From positions 868,001 through 932,000 of the forward strand of contig JAJXRY010000002.1 of assembly GCA_021628825.1 (NCBI GenBank): 64,000 nt of DNA, written 5' to 3'. The notes beneath the pieces were generated by a model that saw nothing but the letters and a program-made list of their open reading frames with translations, ran no database searches and was not told the origin of the DNA. This document shows, piece by piece, positions 20,326-29,921 of the stretch. The translations under genes and the position numbers were made by a program. Source of the stretch: Lachnospiraceae bacterium (GTDB taxonomy: Bacteria > Bacillota > Clostridia > Lachnospirales > Lachnospiraceae). Positions within the stretch are counted from its first letter, which is position 1. Each line of letters begins with the position of its first letter.

Positions 20326-21195
20326 ATGAATCAGATCGTAAGGAAGGCTTATGCCAAGATCAATCTGGGGCTGGATGTGGTACGCAGACGTCCAGATGGA
20401 TACCATGAAGTAAAGATGATTATGCAGACGATTTCGCTGCATGATGAATTACGTTTTGAAGAGACCGGAGAGAAAGAAATTATTCTTGTATCGAATGACA
20501 ATCCGCTTCTGCCGGAGGATGCAAAGGATAATCTCATTTATAAGGCAACAGAGTGCATCCGCAGGGAATATGGAATTGACCGTGGGGTAAAGATTACCCT
20601 GCAGAAAAATATTCCGATTGCAGCCGGAATGGCAGGTGGAAGTACCGATGCAGCGGCTGTTTTTCGTGGACTGAATGAACTCTGGCAGCTTTCCATGAGC
20701 ATGGAGAAGATGCAGGAGCTTTCGGTAAAGCTGGGCGCAGATATTCCCTACTGCATCATGGGAGGAACGGCACTTTCGGAGGGGATCGGAGAGATTCTGA
20801 CACCGCTTCCGGCACCGCCCCATGCGTATATTCTGATTGCTAAGCCGGACATCAGTGTTTCCACGAAGTTCGTCTATGAGAATTTACATGCGGATACCTT
20901 ACAAAAGCATCCGGATATTGATGGTATGGTGGAGGCTATCCGGAACGGGGATCTTCACGGAATTACCAATCGTATGGAAAATGTATTGGAAACGGTTACC
21001 GAAAAGACCTATCCTGTCATTTCGGAGATTAAGGAGAAGATGCGTGAAGAAGGAGCCCTCAATGCGTTGATGAGCGGATCCGGACCGACGGTATTTGGAA
21101 TCTTTGAGGAAGAGGACAAGGCGCAGAAGGCAGCAGAAAGGATCCGAGAGCAGGAGCTCGGCAATCAGATCTTTGTGACAACATTTGTAAATTAG
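20326..21195 (+). CDS. ispE: 4-diphosphocytidyl-2-C-methyl-D-erythritol kinase
   Basis: Intact 289-residue GHMP kinase of the MEP isoprenoid pathway, phosphorylating CDP-ME at the 2-hydroxyl. Motifs: the N-terminal KAYAKINLGLDVVRRRPDGYHEV, the ATP loop PIAAGMAGGSTDAAA, and the C-terminal ALMSGSGPTVFGIF. Length is usual for IspE. A consensus promoter lies directly upstream and the GntR gene follows about 50 bases downstream, so the two may be cotranscribed. Confidence 0.95.
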   Translation: MNQIVRKAYAKINLGLDVVRRRPDGYHEVKMIMQTISLHDELRFEETGEKEIILVSNDNPLLPEDAKDNLIYKATECIRREYGIDRGVKITLQKNIPIAAGMAGGSTDAAAVFRGLNELWQLSMSMEKMQELSVKLGADIPYCIMGGTALSEGIGEILTPLPAPPHAYILIAKPDISVSTKFVYENLHADTLQKHPDIDGMVEAIRNGDLHGITNRMENVLETVTEKTYPVISEIKEKMREEGALNALMSGSGPTVFGIFEEEDKAQKAAERIREQELGNQIFVTTFVN

Positions 21196-21247
21196 TAATT
21201 GTAACCCATTGACCTGTGTTTTAGGAAAGGATGTAACAGGACAGCCT

Positions 21248-21937
21248 ATGGAGACCCAGTTTGACATTGATATGAATGAATTTCTACCCCTGCGGGAAGT
21301 AGTGTTTAACACCCTGCGTAAAGCAATTCTCACAGGTCAGCTAAAGCCGGGAGACCGGCTGATGGAAGTGCATCTTGCGAATAAGCTGGGAGTGAGCCGG
21401 ACACCGATCCGGGAAGCGATTCATAAGCTGGAGCAGGAAGGGCTTGTGACAATGGTACCGCGGCGTGGCGCCGAGGTGGCGAAGATAACGGAGCGAAGTC
21501 TGCAGGATGTACTGGAAGTGCGGCGTGCCCTGGATGTTTTAAGTGTAGAGCTTGCCTGTGAACGGATATCGGAAGACGAGCTTGAACAGTTAAAGAAAGC
21601 CTGCCGTCAGTTTGAAGAAGCAACGCATAGTGGAGATACGACAGCAATTGCGAAGGCCGATGTGGCTTACCACGATATTATTGTGCAGGCAACCGGAAAT
21701 CAGCGTCTGCAGCAGTTAGTCAATCATCTTGCAGAGCAGATGTACCGTTACCGTTTCGTTTATCTTAAGGATGTCAGCCAGCATGAGAAGCTGGTAGAGG
21801 AGCATCGCGAAATTTTGGAATGTATCCTGCAGCGGGATAAAAAGAAGGCATCGGAAGCGGCAAAGAAGCATATTGATAATCAGGAGAATTCGATTATCCA
21901 GCAGATCCGTCTGGAAAATCAGAGTATTCTCGTCTGA
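21248..21937 (+). CDS. GntR family transcriptional regulator, FadR/FCD subfamily
   Basis: About 229 residues. The winged-helix domain (LREVVFNTLRKAILTGQLKPG ... GVSRTPIREAIHKLEQEGLV) is followed by the all-helical FCD ligand-binding domain. Its metal-binding residues are visible as Asp and His in ADVAYHDIIV and His in VEEHREIL. The start at ATG 21248 (METQFDIDMNEF) fits domain length; a longer frame from an upstream TTG is less likely. The effector is unknown; FCD proteins often sense small carboxylates. It sits between ispE and murI. Confidence 0.88.
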   Translation: METQFDIDMNEFLPLREVVFNTLRKAILTGQLKPGDRLMEVHLANKLGVSRTPIREAIHKLEQEGLVTMVPRRGAEVAKITERSLQDVLEVRRALDVLSVELACERISEDELEQLKKACRQFEEATHSGDTTAIAKADVAYHDIIVQATGNQRLQQLVNHLAEQMYRYRFVYLKDVSQHEKLVEEHREILECILQRDKKKASEAAKKHIDNQENSIIQQIRLENQSILV

Positions 21938-22026
21938 ATCATTACGTTTAAATTAATAAAAATCCGGTTACACTTCCTATTGTAACAGAGCAACAAAAAG
22001 TGTTTTTTTATAGAAAGGAAGAGAAT

Positions 22027-22279
22027 ATGACAGACCGGATGACGGAACGGCAGACCGTTCCAATGGAAATAGAGCAGAAGGAAAACAGGAGCGTCCTCAG
22101 GGGATGTATCCGGAGAAAGGTAATTGAGGCAGCTATCCTGCTTGCAGGAATGGTGAGCTTCTGGGGGTTTCTTTATCCGGAATTATCCCTGACGGAGGAT
22201 GCGCAGGTTAAAAAGCTATATTGCCATGCATATGAAAGAATGGGTGGCAGCATCCTTCTTAAATTCAGGAGGTCTTTGA
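22027..22279 (+). CDS. Small single-pass membrane protein upstream of murI (frameshift suspected)
   Basis: The frame starts MTDRMTERQTVPMEIEQ after AGGAAG and has one helix, KVIEAAILLAGMVSFWGFLY. As written it runs without stop into murI, making an improbable fusion. Shortening A5 at 22210-22214 by one base gives VKSYIAMHMKEWVAASF and a TGA at 22277-22279 that overlaps the murI ATG (TGATG). That would make an 83-residue protein translationally coupled to murI. Function unknown. The protein is not one I recognise. Confidence 0.5.
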
Positions 22280-23091
22280 TGACAAACAAAAATGCACCCA
22301 TTGGAGTATTTGATTCCGGTGTGGGCGGACTTACGGTGATGAAGGAAATCATGCACCAGATTCCCAATGAGAAGATTATTTATTTTGGAGATACGGCAAG
22401 AGTTCCCTATGGAAATAAATCGAAAGATACGGTACTGCGGTTTTCGAGACAGATTGTGCGGTTTTTGAGAACGCAGGAAGTAAAAGCCATTGTGATTGCC
22501 TGTAATACGGCAAGTGCCTATGCCCTTCCGGACATTGAAAAGGAGATTGATATCCCGATCATCGGAGTGGTGCGTCCGGGAGCGAAGGTGGCAGCACAGG
22601 TAACACAGAATGGAAAGGTCGGTGTCATTGCGACGGAGGGAACGATCAACAGTCACATTTACGCCGATTACATAAAGGAAATCAATGCACAGGCAGCCGT
22701 GATCGGAAAGGCCTGTCCGTTATTTGTACCGCTTGCTGAAGAAGGCCTGTGGGAGGACCCGGTCACAGATGAAATCGCCAGAAGGTATCTGGCAGAGCTC
22801 ATTGATATCGGAATTGATACCCTGATTCTTGGCTGCACGCATTATCCGCTGATCCGGAATACGATTGGCAGGAGCATGGGAGATCGGGTAACACTGGTAA
22901 ATCCGGCGTATGAGACAGCGAGGGAATTAAAGGAGCTTTTAGAGGAAAAGGATCTTTTGAACGACGAAACACATCGGCTGGGAGAGGAGCAGTACCGGTT
23001 CTTTGTCAGCGATGGTGCAGACAAATTTAAGACCTTTGCCAATTCTATTATCAAATATGGAATTCTCTCGGCAAAAAGTGGTTCCCATTGA
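22279..23091 (+). CDS. murI: Glutamate racemase
   Basis: 270-residue enzyme that makes D-glutamate for peptidoglycan. It begins MTNKNAPIGVFDSGVGGLTV, carrying the catalytic Asp/Ser loop. The two catalytic cysteines are in VIACNTASAY and LGCTHYPLI. The ATG at 22279 has AGGAGG upstream, and an apparent N-terminal extension of 93 residues in the same frame is not part of the enzyme. The gene is intact. Confidence 0.95.
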   Translation: MTNKNAPIGVFDSGVGGLTVMKEIMHQIPNEKIIYFGDTARVPYGNKSKDTVLRFSRQIVRFLRTQEVKAIVIACNTASAYALPDIEKEIDIPIIGVVRPGAKVAAQVTQNGKVGVIATEGTINSHIYADYIKEINAQAAVIGKACPLFVPLAEEGLWEDPVTDEIARRYLAELIDIGIDTLILGCTHYPLIRNTIGRSMGDRVTLVNPAYETARELKELLEEKDLLNDETHRLGEEQYRFFVSDGADKFKTFANSIIKYGILSAKSGSH

Positions 23092-23104
23092 AAATTACTA
23101 AAAA

Positions 23105-23127
23105 TGTAACTATTATCAATAGTTACA
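23105..23127. repeat. Perfect inverted repeat TGTAACTATT/AATAGTTACA
   Basis: Two 10-base arms separated by three bases, just upstream of the DUF1934 gene. The arms equal the terminal sequence of the element at 31702-31856, as if only the two ends had remained. It could be an operator or an element footprint. Confidence 0.6.
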
Positions 23128-23142
23128 GGAGATAGGAAAAAA

Positions 23143-23591
23143 ATGGAAAAGGATATTTTTAATTTTCATTAAAAAGGGCTGCAGATGAGCCAGGAGGATC
23201 AGGAAGAACTGGAAACCATCACGGCAGCAGAATATTATCTTCGCAATGACCATCATTATATCGTATATGATGAGGTCATGGAAGGATTTGAAGAGGCGAC
23301 AAAGAATATTTTCAAGTTTGACGGTTCATGCCTCGAGGTAACCAAGCGGGGAGCCGTCAACGTACATATGCTGTTTGAAGAGCAGAAAAAAAGAATATGA
23401 CGACCTATCATACGCCGTTTGGAGATATTCTGATCGGAATTGATACGGAGAAGATTGAAGTATCCGAGGAAGAAAACAAAATCCATGTTCATGTGGATTA
23501 TTCGCTGGAGGCCAATTACCAGCATCTGGCAAACTGTAAGATTGATATGAAGATTTGTCCCAAAAAGGAAGGAGCTAAGCTGTTTACTTAA
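23143..23591 (+). CDS. DUF1934 family protein (frameshifted)
   Basis: A lipocalin-like small protein of about 148 residues; the family includes Bacillus YwiB. Starting at ATG 23143 with AGGAGA upstream, the reading is MEKDILIFIKGLQMSQEDQEEL after repairing T5 23156-23160 and the A run near 23170-23174. Without repair a stop appears after nine codons. A second break at A7 23386-23392 reconnects to NMTTYHTPFGDILIGIDT, the most conserved DUF1934 motif. It ends ICPKKEGAKLFT. Position after murI is common in clostridia. Biochemical function is not established. Confidence 0.8.
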
Positions 23592-23613
23592 CAGGCTTAG
23601 CTCCAGCTTTTTT
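23571..23613. terminator. Bidirectional terminator shared by two convergent genes
   Basis: GGAGCTAAGC (23571-23580) pairs with GCTTAGCTCC (23595-23604). It is followed by a T run on the plus strand and preceded by A-rich sequence that gives a T run on the minus strand. Both flanking genes end inside the hairpin. Confidence 0.8.
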
Positions 23614-24065
23614 CTTGTAATTTTTTTCGGTGGTACGTGCAAGCCATCCCTTTTTTTCTTCTTGGGAGTGACTACCGGCTTACCGTGTAATCCTTTTACA
23701 TCAGTGATGTAAATACCGCTGACTATGGCTTTGACTTCTTTCTTAACCGGAACAGAATCGAAGATCTTCTCTTCACATACTAAAGACATGACCTGTGGCC
23801 CGACCTTTGCCTTCACGATGGGAAGCTTGGAAGAACGCATCAGCTTCGGTGCCTGTTCAATAACGGCCTGGGGAAGTCCGGAATCCCTAAGTTTCATGCG
23901 TTTCTTATCAATAATCAGCATGGAAACGGTCTGCTTCATGGCATCGATCTGCTGCTGTTGTTCGGCCTGACGCTTCTGTGCCTTCTTACCTAAGAAGTAG
24001 AGCGCAACCACAGCAATAATTAAAATTGCCAGAATAACCAATAATACAATAGTAACTGTGTTCAC
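23584..24065 (-). CDS. Conserved membrane-anchored hypothetical protein (one frameshift)
   Basis: The N-terminus TVTIVLLVILAILIIAVVAL is one membrane helix, followed by a K/Q-rich coiled-coil stretch and a small conserved region (SGLPQAVIEQAPKLM ... KAKVGPQVMSLVCEEKIFD ... VKAIVSGIYITDVKGL). The plus-strand T7 at 23651-23657 should be 5 or 8, giving KKKKGWLARTTEKNYKKKAG and a stop at 23584. The reconstructed length is about 160 residues. The 3' ends of this gene and of DUF1934 overlap by eight bases. I recognise the type from related clostridia only as a hypothetical; function unknown. Confidence 0.7.
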
Positions 24066-24177
24066 GGGAAACCCTCCTTTATGCTAATCCAAAAAGATTA
24101 TGCAAGGAATATTTTAGCATTGTTTATTGAAATAGTCCAGTTTTTTTCCATTACAATAATAAATAAATTTCTAAGAA

Positions 24178-25671
24178 ATGGGAAAGGCGATAAAAAAATG
24201 GCAGCGGCTTTGCAGGTTTTTGCATGATATGATTTCCTTTATATTTTCGCATCTTCTGATCATCAATGTGCTTCTGAGTATTGTGGTGGTCTTTTTTCAG
24301 CGGCGGAATCCGAAATCGGTATGGGCATGGCTCCTGATTCTGTATTTCATTCCGGTGCTGGGATTCGTGTTTTATCTGCTGTTGGGTGCGGATATGCATA
24401 AGCGGAAAATGTTTCGTACCAAGGAGATCGAAGACCGTCTGGCGAATGCGATCAGGCGTCAGGAGCTCATGATCCAGAGTCAGGAACTGAAGGAAAAGTA
24501 CCCGGGCGTCACGGATTATTCGGATCTTGTGATGTACCATCTGCATACCACGAGCGCCATGCTGACTGATGACAATGACATGGAGTTCTTTGTGAATGGA
24601 GAGGATAAGTTCGCAGCCCTTAAGGAGGACATGAGGAATGCGAAGAAATCCATTCATATCCAGTACTATATTATTAAGAACGATGAGCTGTTCCAGAGTA
24701 TTGTTGAGATTTTGAAGGAAAAGGCAAAGGAAGGCGTAGAAGTCCGCATCCTTTATGATTCCATGGGATGCTGGAAGATGCGTAAGAAGATCTGGAAACA
24801 ACTGGAAAAGGAAGACATTCAGTGTACCGAGTTCTTCCCGGCCCTGGTTGGCAGACTGCATCTTCGGATCAATTACCGGAATCACCGTAAGATCGTAGTA
24901 ATTGATGACTGCATCGGATATGTGGGCGGCTTTAACATTGGGAAAGAATATATTGATAAGGATCCGAAATTCGGGCATTGGCGGGATACGCATATGCGGC
25001 TTACCGGATCGTGTGTGACCGCACTGGAGGCCCGGTTTATTCTGGACTGGAACTTTGCTGACCGGAAGCGCCTTCTTTCCTATGAAGATTATATGGATAA
25101 TCTCAAAATGGAGCATACGGGCAAATCACCGGTTCAGATCATTACGAGCGGACCCGACTCCCATGATGAATATATCCGTAATACCTATGTGCGTATGATT
25201 CATAAGGCGCGCAAGAGTATTTATATCCAGACTCCGTATTTTATCCCGGATGAAGCGCTCATGACGGCATTGCAGATTGCCATTCATTCCGGTGTGGAAG
25301 TGAACATTATGATTCCCTGCAAGCCGGATCATCCGTTTGTTTACTGGGCAACCTATTCCTATGTGGGAGAGCTTGTCCTGGAGGGAGCAAACTGCTATAC
25401 CTATGAAAACGGTTTTCTGCATGCAAAGGGCATCATTGTCGATGATATGGTGTTCTGCTATGGAACAGCGAATATGGATATCCGGTCCTTTGAGCTTGAT
25501 TTTGAGGTCAATGCCATTGTTTATGATGAAGACAAGGCAAAACAGATGGTGGAATTCTTTAAGCAGGATGTGGAGCAGTCCAAGCTTCTTACCAAGAATA
25601 AATACCAGAGCCGCGGGCTTTTCATCCGGTTCAGGGAACAGATCAGCCGGCTGCTGTCCCCATTGCTTTAA
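24178..25671 (+). CDS. cls: Cardiolipin synthase
   Basis: Intact 497-residue membrane phospholipase-D-type enzyme making cardiolipin from phosphatidylglycerol. The N-terminus has two membrane helices (FIFSHLLIINVLLSIVVVFF and VWAWLLILYFIPVLGFVFYL). The two HKD catalytic motifs are NHRKIVVIDD and HAKGIIVDD, each with its downstream G-G/S-x-N (YVGGFN and YGTANMD). ATG 24178 has no clear ribosome site; ATG 24223 (MISFIFSHL) is an alternative start. Confidence 0.92.
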   Translation: MGKAIKKWQRLCRFLHDMISFIFSHLLIINVLLSIVVVFFQRRNPKSVWAWLLILYFIPVLGFVFYLLLGADMHKRKMFRTKEIEDRLANAIRRQELMIQSQELKEKYPGVTDYSDLVMYHLHTTSAMLTDDNDMEFFVNGEDKFAALKEDMRNAKKSIHIQYYIIKNDELFQSIVEILKEKAKEGVEVRILYDSMGCWKMRKKIWKQLEKEDIQCTEFFPALVGRLHLRINYRNHRKIVVIDDCIGYVGGFNIGKEYIDKDPKFGHWRDTHMRLTGSCVTALEARFILDWNFADRKRLLSYEDYMDNLKMEHTGKSPVQIITSGPDSHDEYIRNTYVRMIHKARKSIYIQTPYFIPDEALMTALQIAIHSGVEVNIMIPCKPDHPFVYWATYSYVGELVLEGANCYTYENGFLHAKGIIVDDMVFCYGTANMDIRSFELDFEVNAIVYDEDKAKQMVEFFKQDVEQSKLLTKNKYQSRGLFIRFREQISRLLSPLL

Positions 25672-25733
25672 ACCTTAAAATATGGTAAAGTTGACAGGAT
25701 GAGGGAGAAAAAATTTTTGAGGAGTTGAGGAGA

Positions 25734-26741
25734 ATGAAAAAGAACAGATTGATGGCACTTATGCTTACGGGAGCGATGCTGCTTTCCATGACAGCATGCG
25801 GAAAGGATCCCAGTGAGCTTGTATATTTAAAGGATTTTAAGCTGGACAAGTATGTCACGCTCGGAGACTATACCGGTTTGCCAACAACGATTGCTGCACC
25901 GGAAGTCACTGAGGAGGATATCGACACAGCGATTATGAATTCCGAGCTTAGCGATGACTGCAAGATACCGATCGAGGATCGTGATGTTGTTGCAGTCGGA
26001 GATCTTGCGAATATCGACTTCGTAGGAACGATGGATGGAGAGGAATTTGAAGGAGGAAGCGGCGCAGGCTATGATCTGCTGATCGGTTCCGGTTCCTTTA
26101 TCCCCGGATTTGAAGAAGGCGTTGTGGATATGAAGGTTGGTGAAACCAAGGATATTGCCCTTACGTTCCCGGAGAATTATTATGAAGAGATGGCCGGTAA
26201 GGACGTGGTATTTGCAGTTACCGTGAATTCGATCAGCACCTATGACCGAGAGAAAGCCAAGCAAGAGCTGGAGCAGTCTGCACAGGAGACTTATAACAGT
26301 CAGGTGGCAGTTGAGCTGATTGATACCATTAAGGAAAATTCGACCATTAAGGATGCACCGTCCGGAATGGTGGATCGTATGAATGATACCCTGATCAGTA
26401 ACGTGACGGCACAGGCCAGTGCCTATGGAATGGATGCAGGGGCTTTTGTGGCAGCAGTTTACGGTGGTACAGCCGATAATTATGAGGAAACACTGCGTAC
26501 CTATTCCCAGGATGTAGCCAATCAGTATATGATTCTGGCAACGATTGCAGAAAAGGAAAATATTACCGTGACCGATGAAGAGGTGACGGAGGACATCCGC
26601 TCTTCTCTCGGTTCAGATGCAACCGATGAAGATGTGGCATCCATGCTGGAGTCCATTGATGAAGAAGCCTACAAGGAATATCTCTTAACCATGAAGGTGT
26701 GTGACTTCCTTGCGGAGAATGCAGTAACAGCAGAGGAATAG
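25734..26741 (+). CDS. FKBP-type peptidyl-prolyl isomerase lipoprotein (trigger-factor-like)
   Basis: 335 residues. The signal peptide ends in lipobox SMTACG, so the protein is a membrane-anchored extracytoplasmic lipoprotein. Residues about 85-165 form an FKBP domain (VGDLANIDFVGTMDGEEFEGG ... GSFIPGFEEGVVDMKVGETKDI). The helical C-terminal part resembles the trigger factor/SurA chaperone region (DVANQYMILATIAEKENI ... EEVTEDI). The likely role is folding of secreted proteins. ATG 25734 has GAGGAG upstream. The next gene is a secreted peptidoglycan hydrolase. Confidence 0.87.
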   Translation: MKKNRLMALMLTGAMLLSMTACGKDPSELVYLKDFKLDKYVTLGDYTGLPTTIAAPEVTEEDIDTAIMNSELSDDCKIPIEDRDVVAVGDLANIDFVGTMDGEEFEGGSGAGYDLLIGSGSFIPGFEEGVVDMKVGETKDIALTFPENYYEEMAGKDVVFAVTVNSISTYDREKAKQELEQSAQETYNSQVAVELIDTIKENSTIKDAPSGMVDRMNDTLISNVTAQASAYGMDAGAFVAAVYGGTADNYEETLRTYSQDVANQYMILATIAEKENITVTDEEVTEDIRSSLGSDATDEDVASMLESIDEEAYKEYLLTMKVCDFLAENAVTAEE

Positions 26742-26761
26742 TCAGCTTTTAACCAGCTTTA

Positions 26762-28087
26762 ATGAAAGATTTGATGCAGATGAAGAAAACAGCGAGATGC
26801 TTATTCGCAATAGTAATGTCATGCTTGATGATGTTTTTAGTGGTAGAACCGGTGCGTGCTACCACTATTTCTGATTTGCAAAAGCAGCAGGAAGAAATTG
26901 AAAGACAGAAGCAGGAAGCCGAACAGAAGAAAAAGCAGGAACAGCAGAGACTGAATGAGGCTTCCGGTAAAGTAAATAACATTCAGGGAAATGTAGATGC
27001 GGTCGGTGCGGAAATCGAAGAAGTGGACAATGAACTGGTGGAGGTACTGGCAAGCATTGATATGATTCAGGAGGATCTTGCTGCCAAGGAGGAAGCCATT
27101 GAAGAAACAACGGCAGAATATGAGGCAGCCAGGGCAACCGAGCAGGCACAGTATGATGCCATGAAGGTCCGGATCAAGTATCTTTATGAAAAGGGAGATA
27201 CGACTTATCTACAGCTTTTGTTTGAAAGTCAGAGTATTGGCGAAGCGATTAACAAAACCGAATATTTTGAGAAGTTATATGATTATGACCGGAAGCTCCT
27301 TGAAGAATATCAGCAGGCCAGACAGGAAGTTGAGGCGTTGAAGGAGCAGCTTGAAAATGAGAAGGCAGAACTGGAAGCACAGGAGCACGAGCTGGAAGAG
27401 GAGCAGGAATCCCTGCAGGTGATCCTCGATCAGAAGCAGGCAGAATATGACGATTATTCCTCCCAGCTTGCCAAGGCAAAGCAGGAAGCTGCCGTTTATA
27501 TGGCAAATGTCCGGAAGCAGAATGATGAAATCAAGCGTCTGCAGAAGGAAAGTGACAAGAAGCAGTCCGAGATTGAGGCTGCAAAGAAAGCAGAGGAAGA
27601 AGCCCGAAAGGCACAGGAGGAAGCACTGCGGCGCCAGGCGCAGCAGGAGGCTTCGGGAAGTTCCTCAGGAAGCAGTTCTTCCGGTAGTTCATCGGGAAGC
27701 TCATCAGGAAACTATGCTTCGGCCAGCAGTTACAGTGGTTCCGGAAGCAAGGGTCAGCAGATTGCCAATTATGCGTGTCAGTTTATCGGCAATCCTTATG
27801 TGCCGGGAGGAACCAGCCTGACAGAAGGTGCCGACTGTTCCGGATTCGTATGTCGGGTATATAAGGATTTCGGATACAGCGTTCCGAGAACTTCGGGATC
27901 GTTACGAAGTGCAGGAACGGAGGTTTCGTATGCCAATGCACAGCCGGGAGATATTATGTGCTATGCGGGACATGTTGGAATTTATATTGGAAACGGACAG
28001 ATTGTACATGCAAGTACCCAGCGTACCGGAATTAAAATTACCGTGGCAACGTACCGGGAGATTTTGTCTGTACGCAGGATTGTGTAA
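26762..28087 (+). CDS. Secreted coiled-coil NlpC/P60 peptidoglycan hydrolase
   Basis: 441 residues: a signal peptide (LFAIVMSCLMMFLVV ... VRATT), about 260 residues of coiled coil rich in E, Q and K (PcsB/CwlO-like), a serine-glycine linker and a C-terminal NlpC/P60 domain. The catalytic Cys is in GADCSGFVCRVY and the His in YAGHVGIYIGNG; a third polar residue follows in VHAST. It probably cleaves cell-wall peptides, and the coiled coil may receive control from FtsEX-like partners, as known for CwlO and PcsB. ATG 26762 is used; ATG 26780 (MKKTARCLF) is equally plausible. Confidence 0.92.
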   Translation: MKDLMQMKKTARCLFAIVMSCLMMFLVVEPVRATTISDLQKQQEEIERQKQEAEQKKKQEQQRLNEASGKVNNIQGNVDAVGAEIEEVDNELVEVLASIDMIQEDLAAKEEAIEETTAEYEAARATEQAQYDAMKVRIKYLYEKGDTTYLQLLFESQSIGEAINKTEYFEKLYDYDRKLLEEYQQARQEVEALKEQLENEKAELEAQEHELEEEQESLQVILDQKQAEYDDYSSQLAKAKQEAAVYMANVRKQNDEIKRLQKESDKKQSEIEAAKKAEEEARKAQEEALRRQAQQEASGSSSGSSSSGSSSGSSSGNYASASSYSGSGSKGQQIANYACQFIGNPYVPGGTSLTEGADCSGFVCRVYKDFGYSVPRTSGSLRSAGTEVSYANAQPGDIMCYAGHVGIYIGNGQIVHASTQRTGIKITVATYREILSVRRIV

Positions 28088-28102
28088 GGTAGACTGACAA
28101 GC

Positions 28103-28139
28103 ATAAGTACCGACCATGCCTGCATGAGGAGGTACTTAT
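28103..28139 (+). terminator. Nested hairpin between the hydrolase and clpX genes
   Basis: ATAAGTACC pairs with GGTACTTAT, with CATGC/GCATG inside. Weak outer complementarity GACTGAC/GGCAGTC extends it. The T run is poor, so it could be a terminator or a leader element for the next gene. Confidence 0.45.
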
Positions 28140-28294
28140 ATTTGGCAGTCAGGAAACATGAGAAAGGAGCGATTTTCAAAGAAAATCAGCGGATTTCGAA
28201 TGTTTTCAGGATTGCGTGAGTACGAAGTACGGAGCAATCCGTACCTTACATTAGATTTAGTATATGTAGTTAATAGGAAAGGCAGGAAACACCA

Positions 28295-29918
28295 ATGTCA
28301 GATTTTTGATAAGAATGATTGGGATCAGAACAGCAAAGGTCCTGAAAATATAGAATTAAACCGGAAGGAACAGGATCCGGACCGCTATAAAGAAGTAACC
28401 GATGCAGAAAAAACAATTGTAACAGAAAAGAAGGAAGATGCTTCTGTAACGGAAACAGAGACAAAAGATGCCTCCAACAAGAATGACACAGAGCCTCCGA
28501 AGAAGGAAAGCGAATACGAGGATGTCTGCTTTATCTGCCGCCGTCCGGAAAGCAAGGCAGGCAAGATGTTCAAGCTTCCGAATAACATCACGGTTTGCAA
28601 TGACTGTATGCACAAGACAATGGATACGGTCAGCCAGTTTGACTATATGGGAATGCTGAACAATCCTTCCATGATGGACGATCTGAACAAGTCCATGGGA
28701 CAGGGCTTCCCGAATATCCGCTTTGTGAATATCAATGATTTACAGGGCGAGGGAGGAATCCCGAATAAGCAGAAGCTCAAAAAGAAGAAACCGAAGAACG
28801 GGGAAGAACCGGTACTGGATATCCACAAGATTCCGGCACCACACCAGATCAAGGCAAGTCTGGATGAATACGTGATCGGACAGGAGCATGCAAAGAAGGT
28901 GATCTCTGTTGCCGTTTATAATCACTATAAGCGTGTGGCAACCGGAACGATGGATGACATTGAGATCGAGAAGTCCAATATGCTGATGATCGGACCGACC
29001 GGCTCCGGTAAAACCTATCTGGTAAAGACGCTGGCGCGCCTTTTGGATGTGCCGCTTGCGATCGCCGATGCCACTTCTTTAACGGAAGCCGGATACATCG
29101 GTGATGATATTGAAAGTGTCATCAGTAAGCTTCTTGCCGCCGCAGACAATGATGTGGAAAAGGCAGAGCGTGGAATTGTCTTTATTGATGAAATTGATAA
29201 AATTGCCAAGAAGAAAAATACCAACAGCCGTGATGTCAGCGGGGAAAGTGTACAGCAGGGAATGCTGCGTCTCTTAGAGGGCGCCGATGTGGAAGTACCC
29301 GTTGGAGCAAACAGCAAGAATGCGATGGTTCCGCTTGCCACGATCAACACGCGGAATATCCTCTTCATCTGTGGAGGTGCATTCCCGGATCTCGAAGAGA
29401 TCATCAAGCAGCGTCTGACTAAGCAGACCTCCATCGGTTTCAACGCAGAATTAAAGGATCAGTTCGATAACGACAAGAATCTGTTATCCAAGGTAACGGT
29501 TGAGGATCTGAAAAAATTTGGTATGATACCGGAATTCCTGGGACGATTACCGGTAATCTATACACTGAAAGCGCTTGACCGGGATATGCTTGTGAAGATT
29601 TTAATGGAGCCCAGAAATGCGATCCTAAAGCAGTATCAGAAGCTTCTGGAGCTGGATGAGGTACAGCTTAAGTTTGATCAGGGCGCACTGGAAGCCATTG
29701 CGGACAAGGCACTGGAACGCGACACCGGAGCAAGAGCGCTGCGTGCGATCATCGAAGAGTTTATGCTCGATATTATGTATGAAATTCCGAAGGATGACAA
29801 TATTGGAACCGTTACCATTACACGGGAATACATTGAAGGAACGGGTGGTCCCCGGATTGAAATCCGGAATCAGGCAGAGCTTCCCATGCATATGATAGAA
29901 GAAAAGCCACAGGAATAA
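28295..29918 (+). CDS. clpX: ClpX-type AAA+ unfoldase with extended N-terminus (one frameshift)
   Basis: About 540 residues against the usual 410-430. The reading MSDFDKNDWDQNS from ATG 28295 needs T5 28303-28307 shortened to 4. Residues up to about 75 are a charged, probably disordered tail. The zinc-binding domain follows (CFIC ... CNDC, about 78-105), then a long linker ending in a KLKKKKPKN tract. The AAA+ core has Walker A GPTGSGKT (near 233), Walker B IVFIDEIDK, and the ClpP-contact loop IGF (TSIGFNAE). Substrate unfolding for ClpP is therefore likely. No clpP is adjacent; an S8 protease gene follows after three bases. It may be the only ClpX or a paralogue. Confidence 0.88.
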
Positions 29919-29921
29919 GAA

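Noticed and set aside
22000..23091. MurI with a 93-residue N-terminal extension
   Set aside because: A strong ribosome site and ATG at 22279 give the normal enzyme; the upstream part reads as a separate small protein after one run repair.
24151..25116. Long minus-strand open frame opposite cardiolipin synthase
   Set aside because: It mirrors the codons of cls, has no ribosome site and no recognisable domain; cls has clear HKD motifs.
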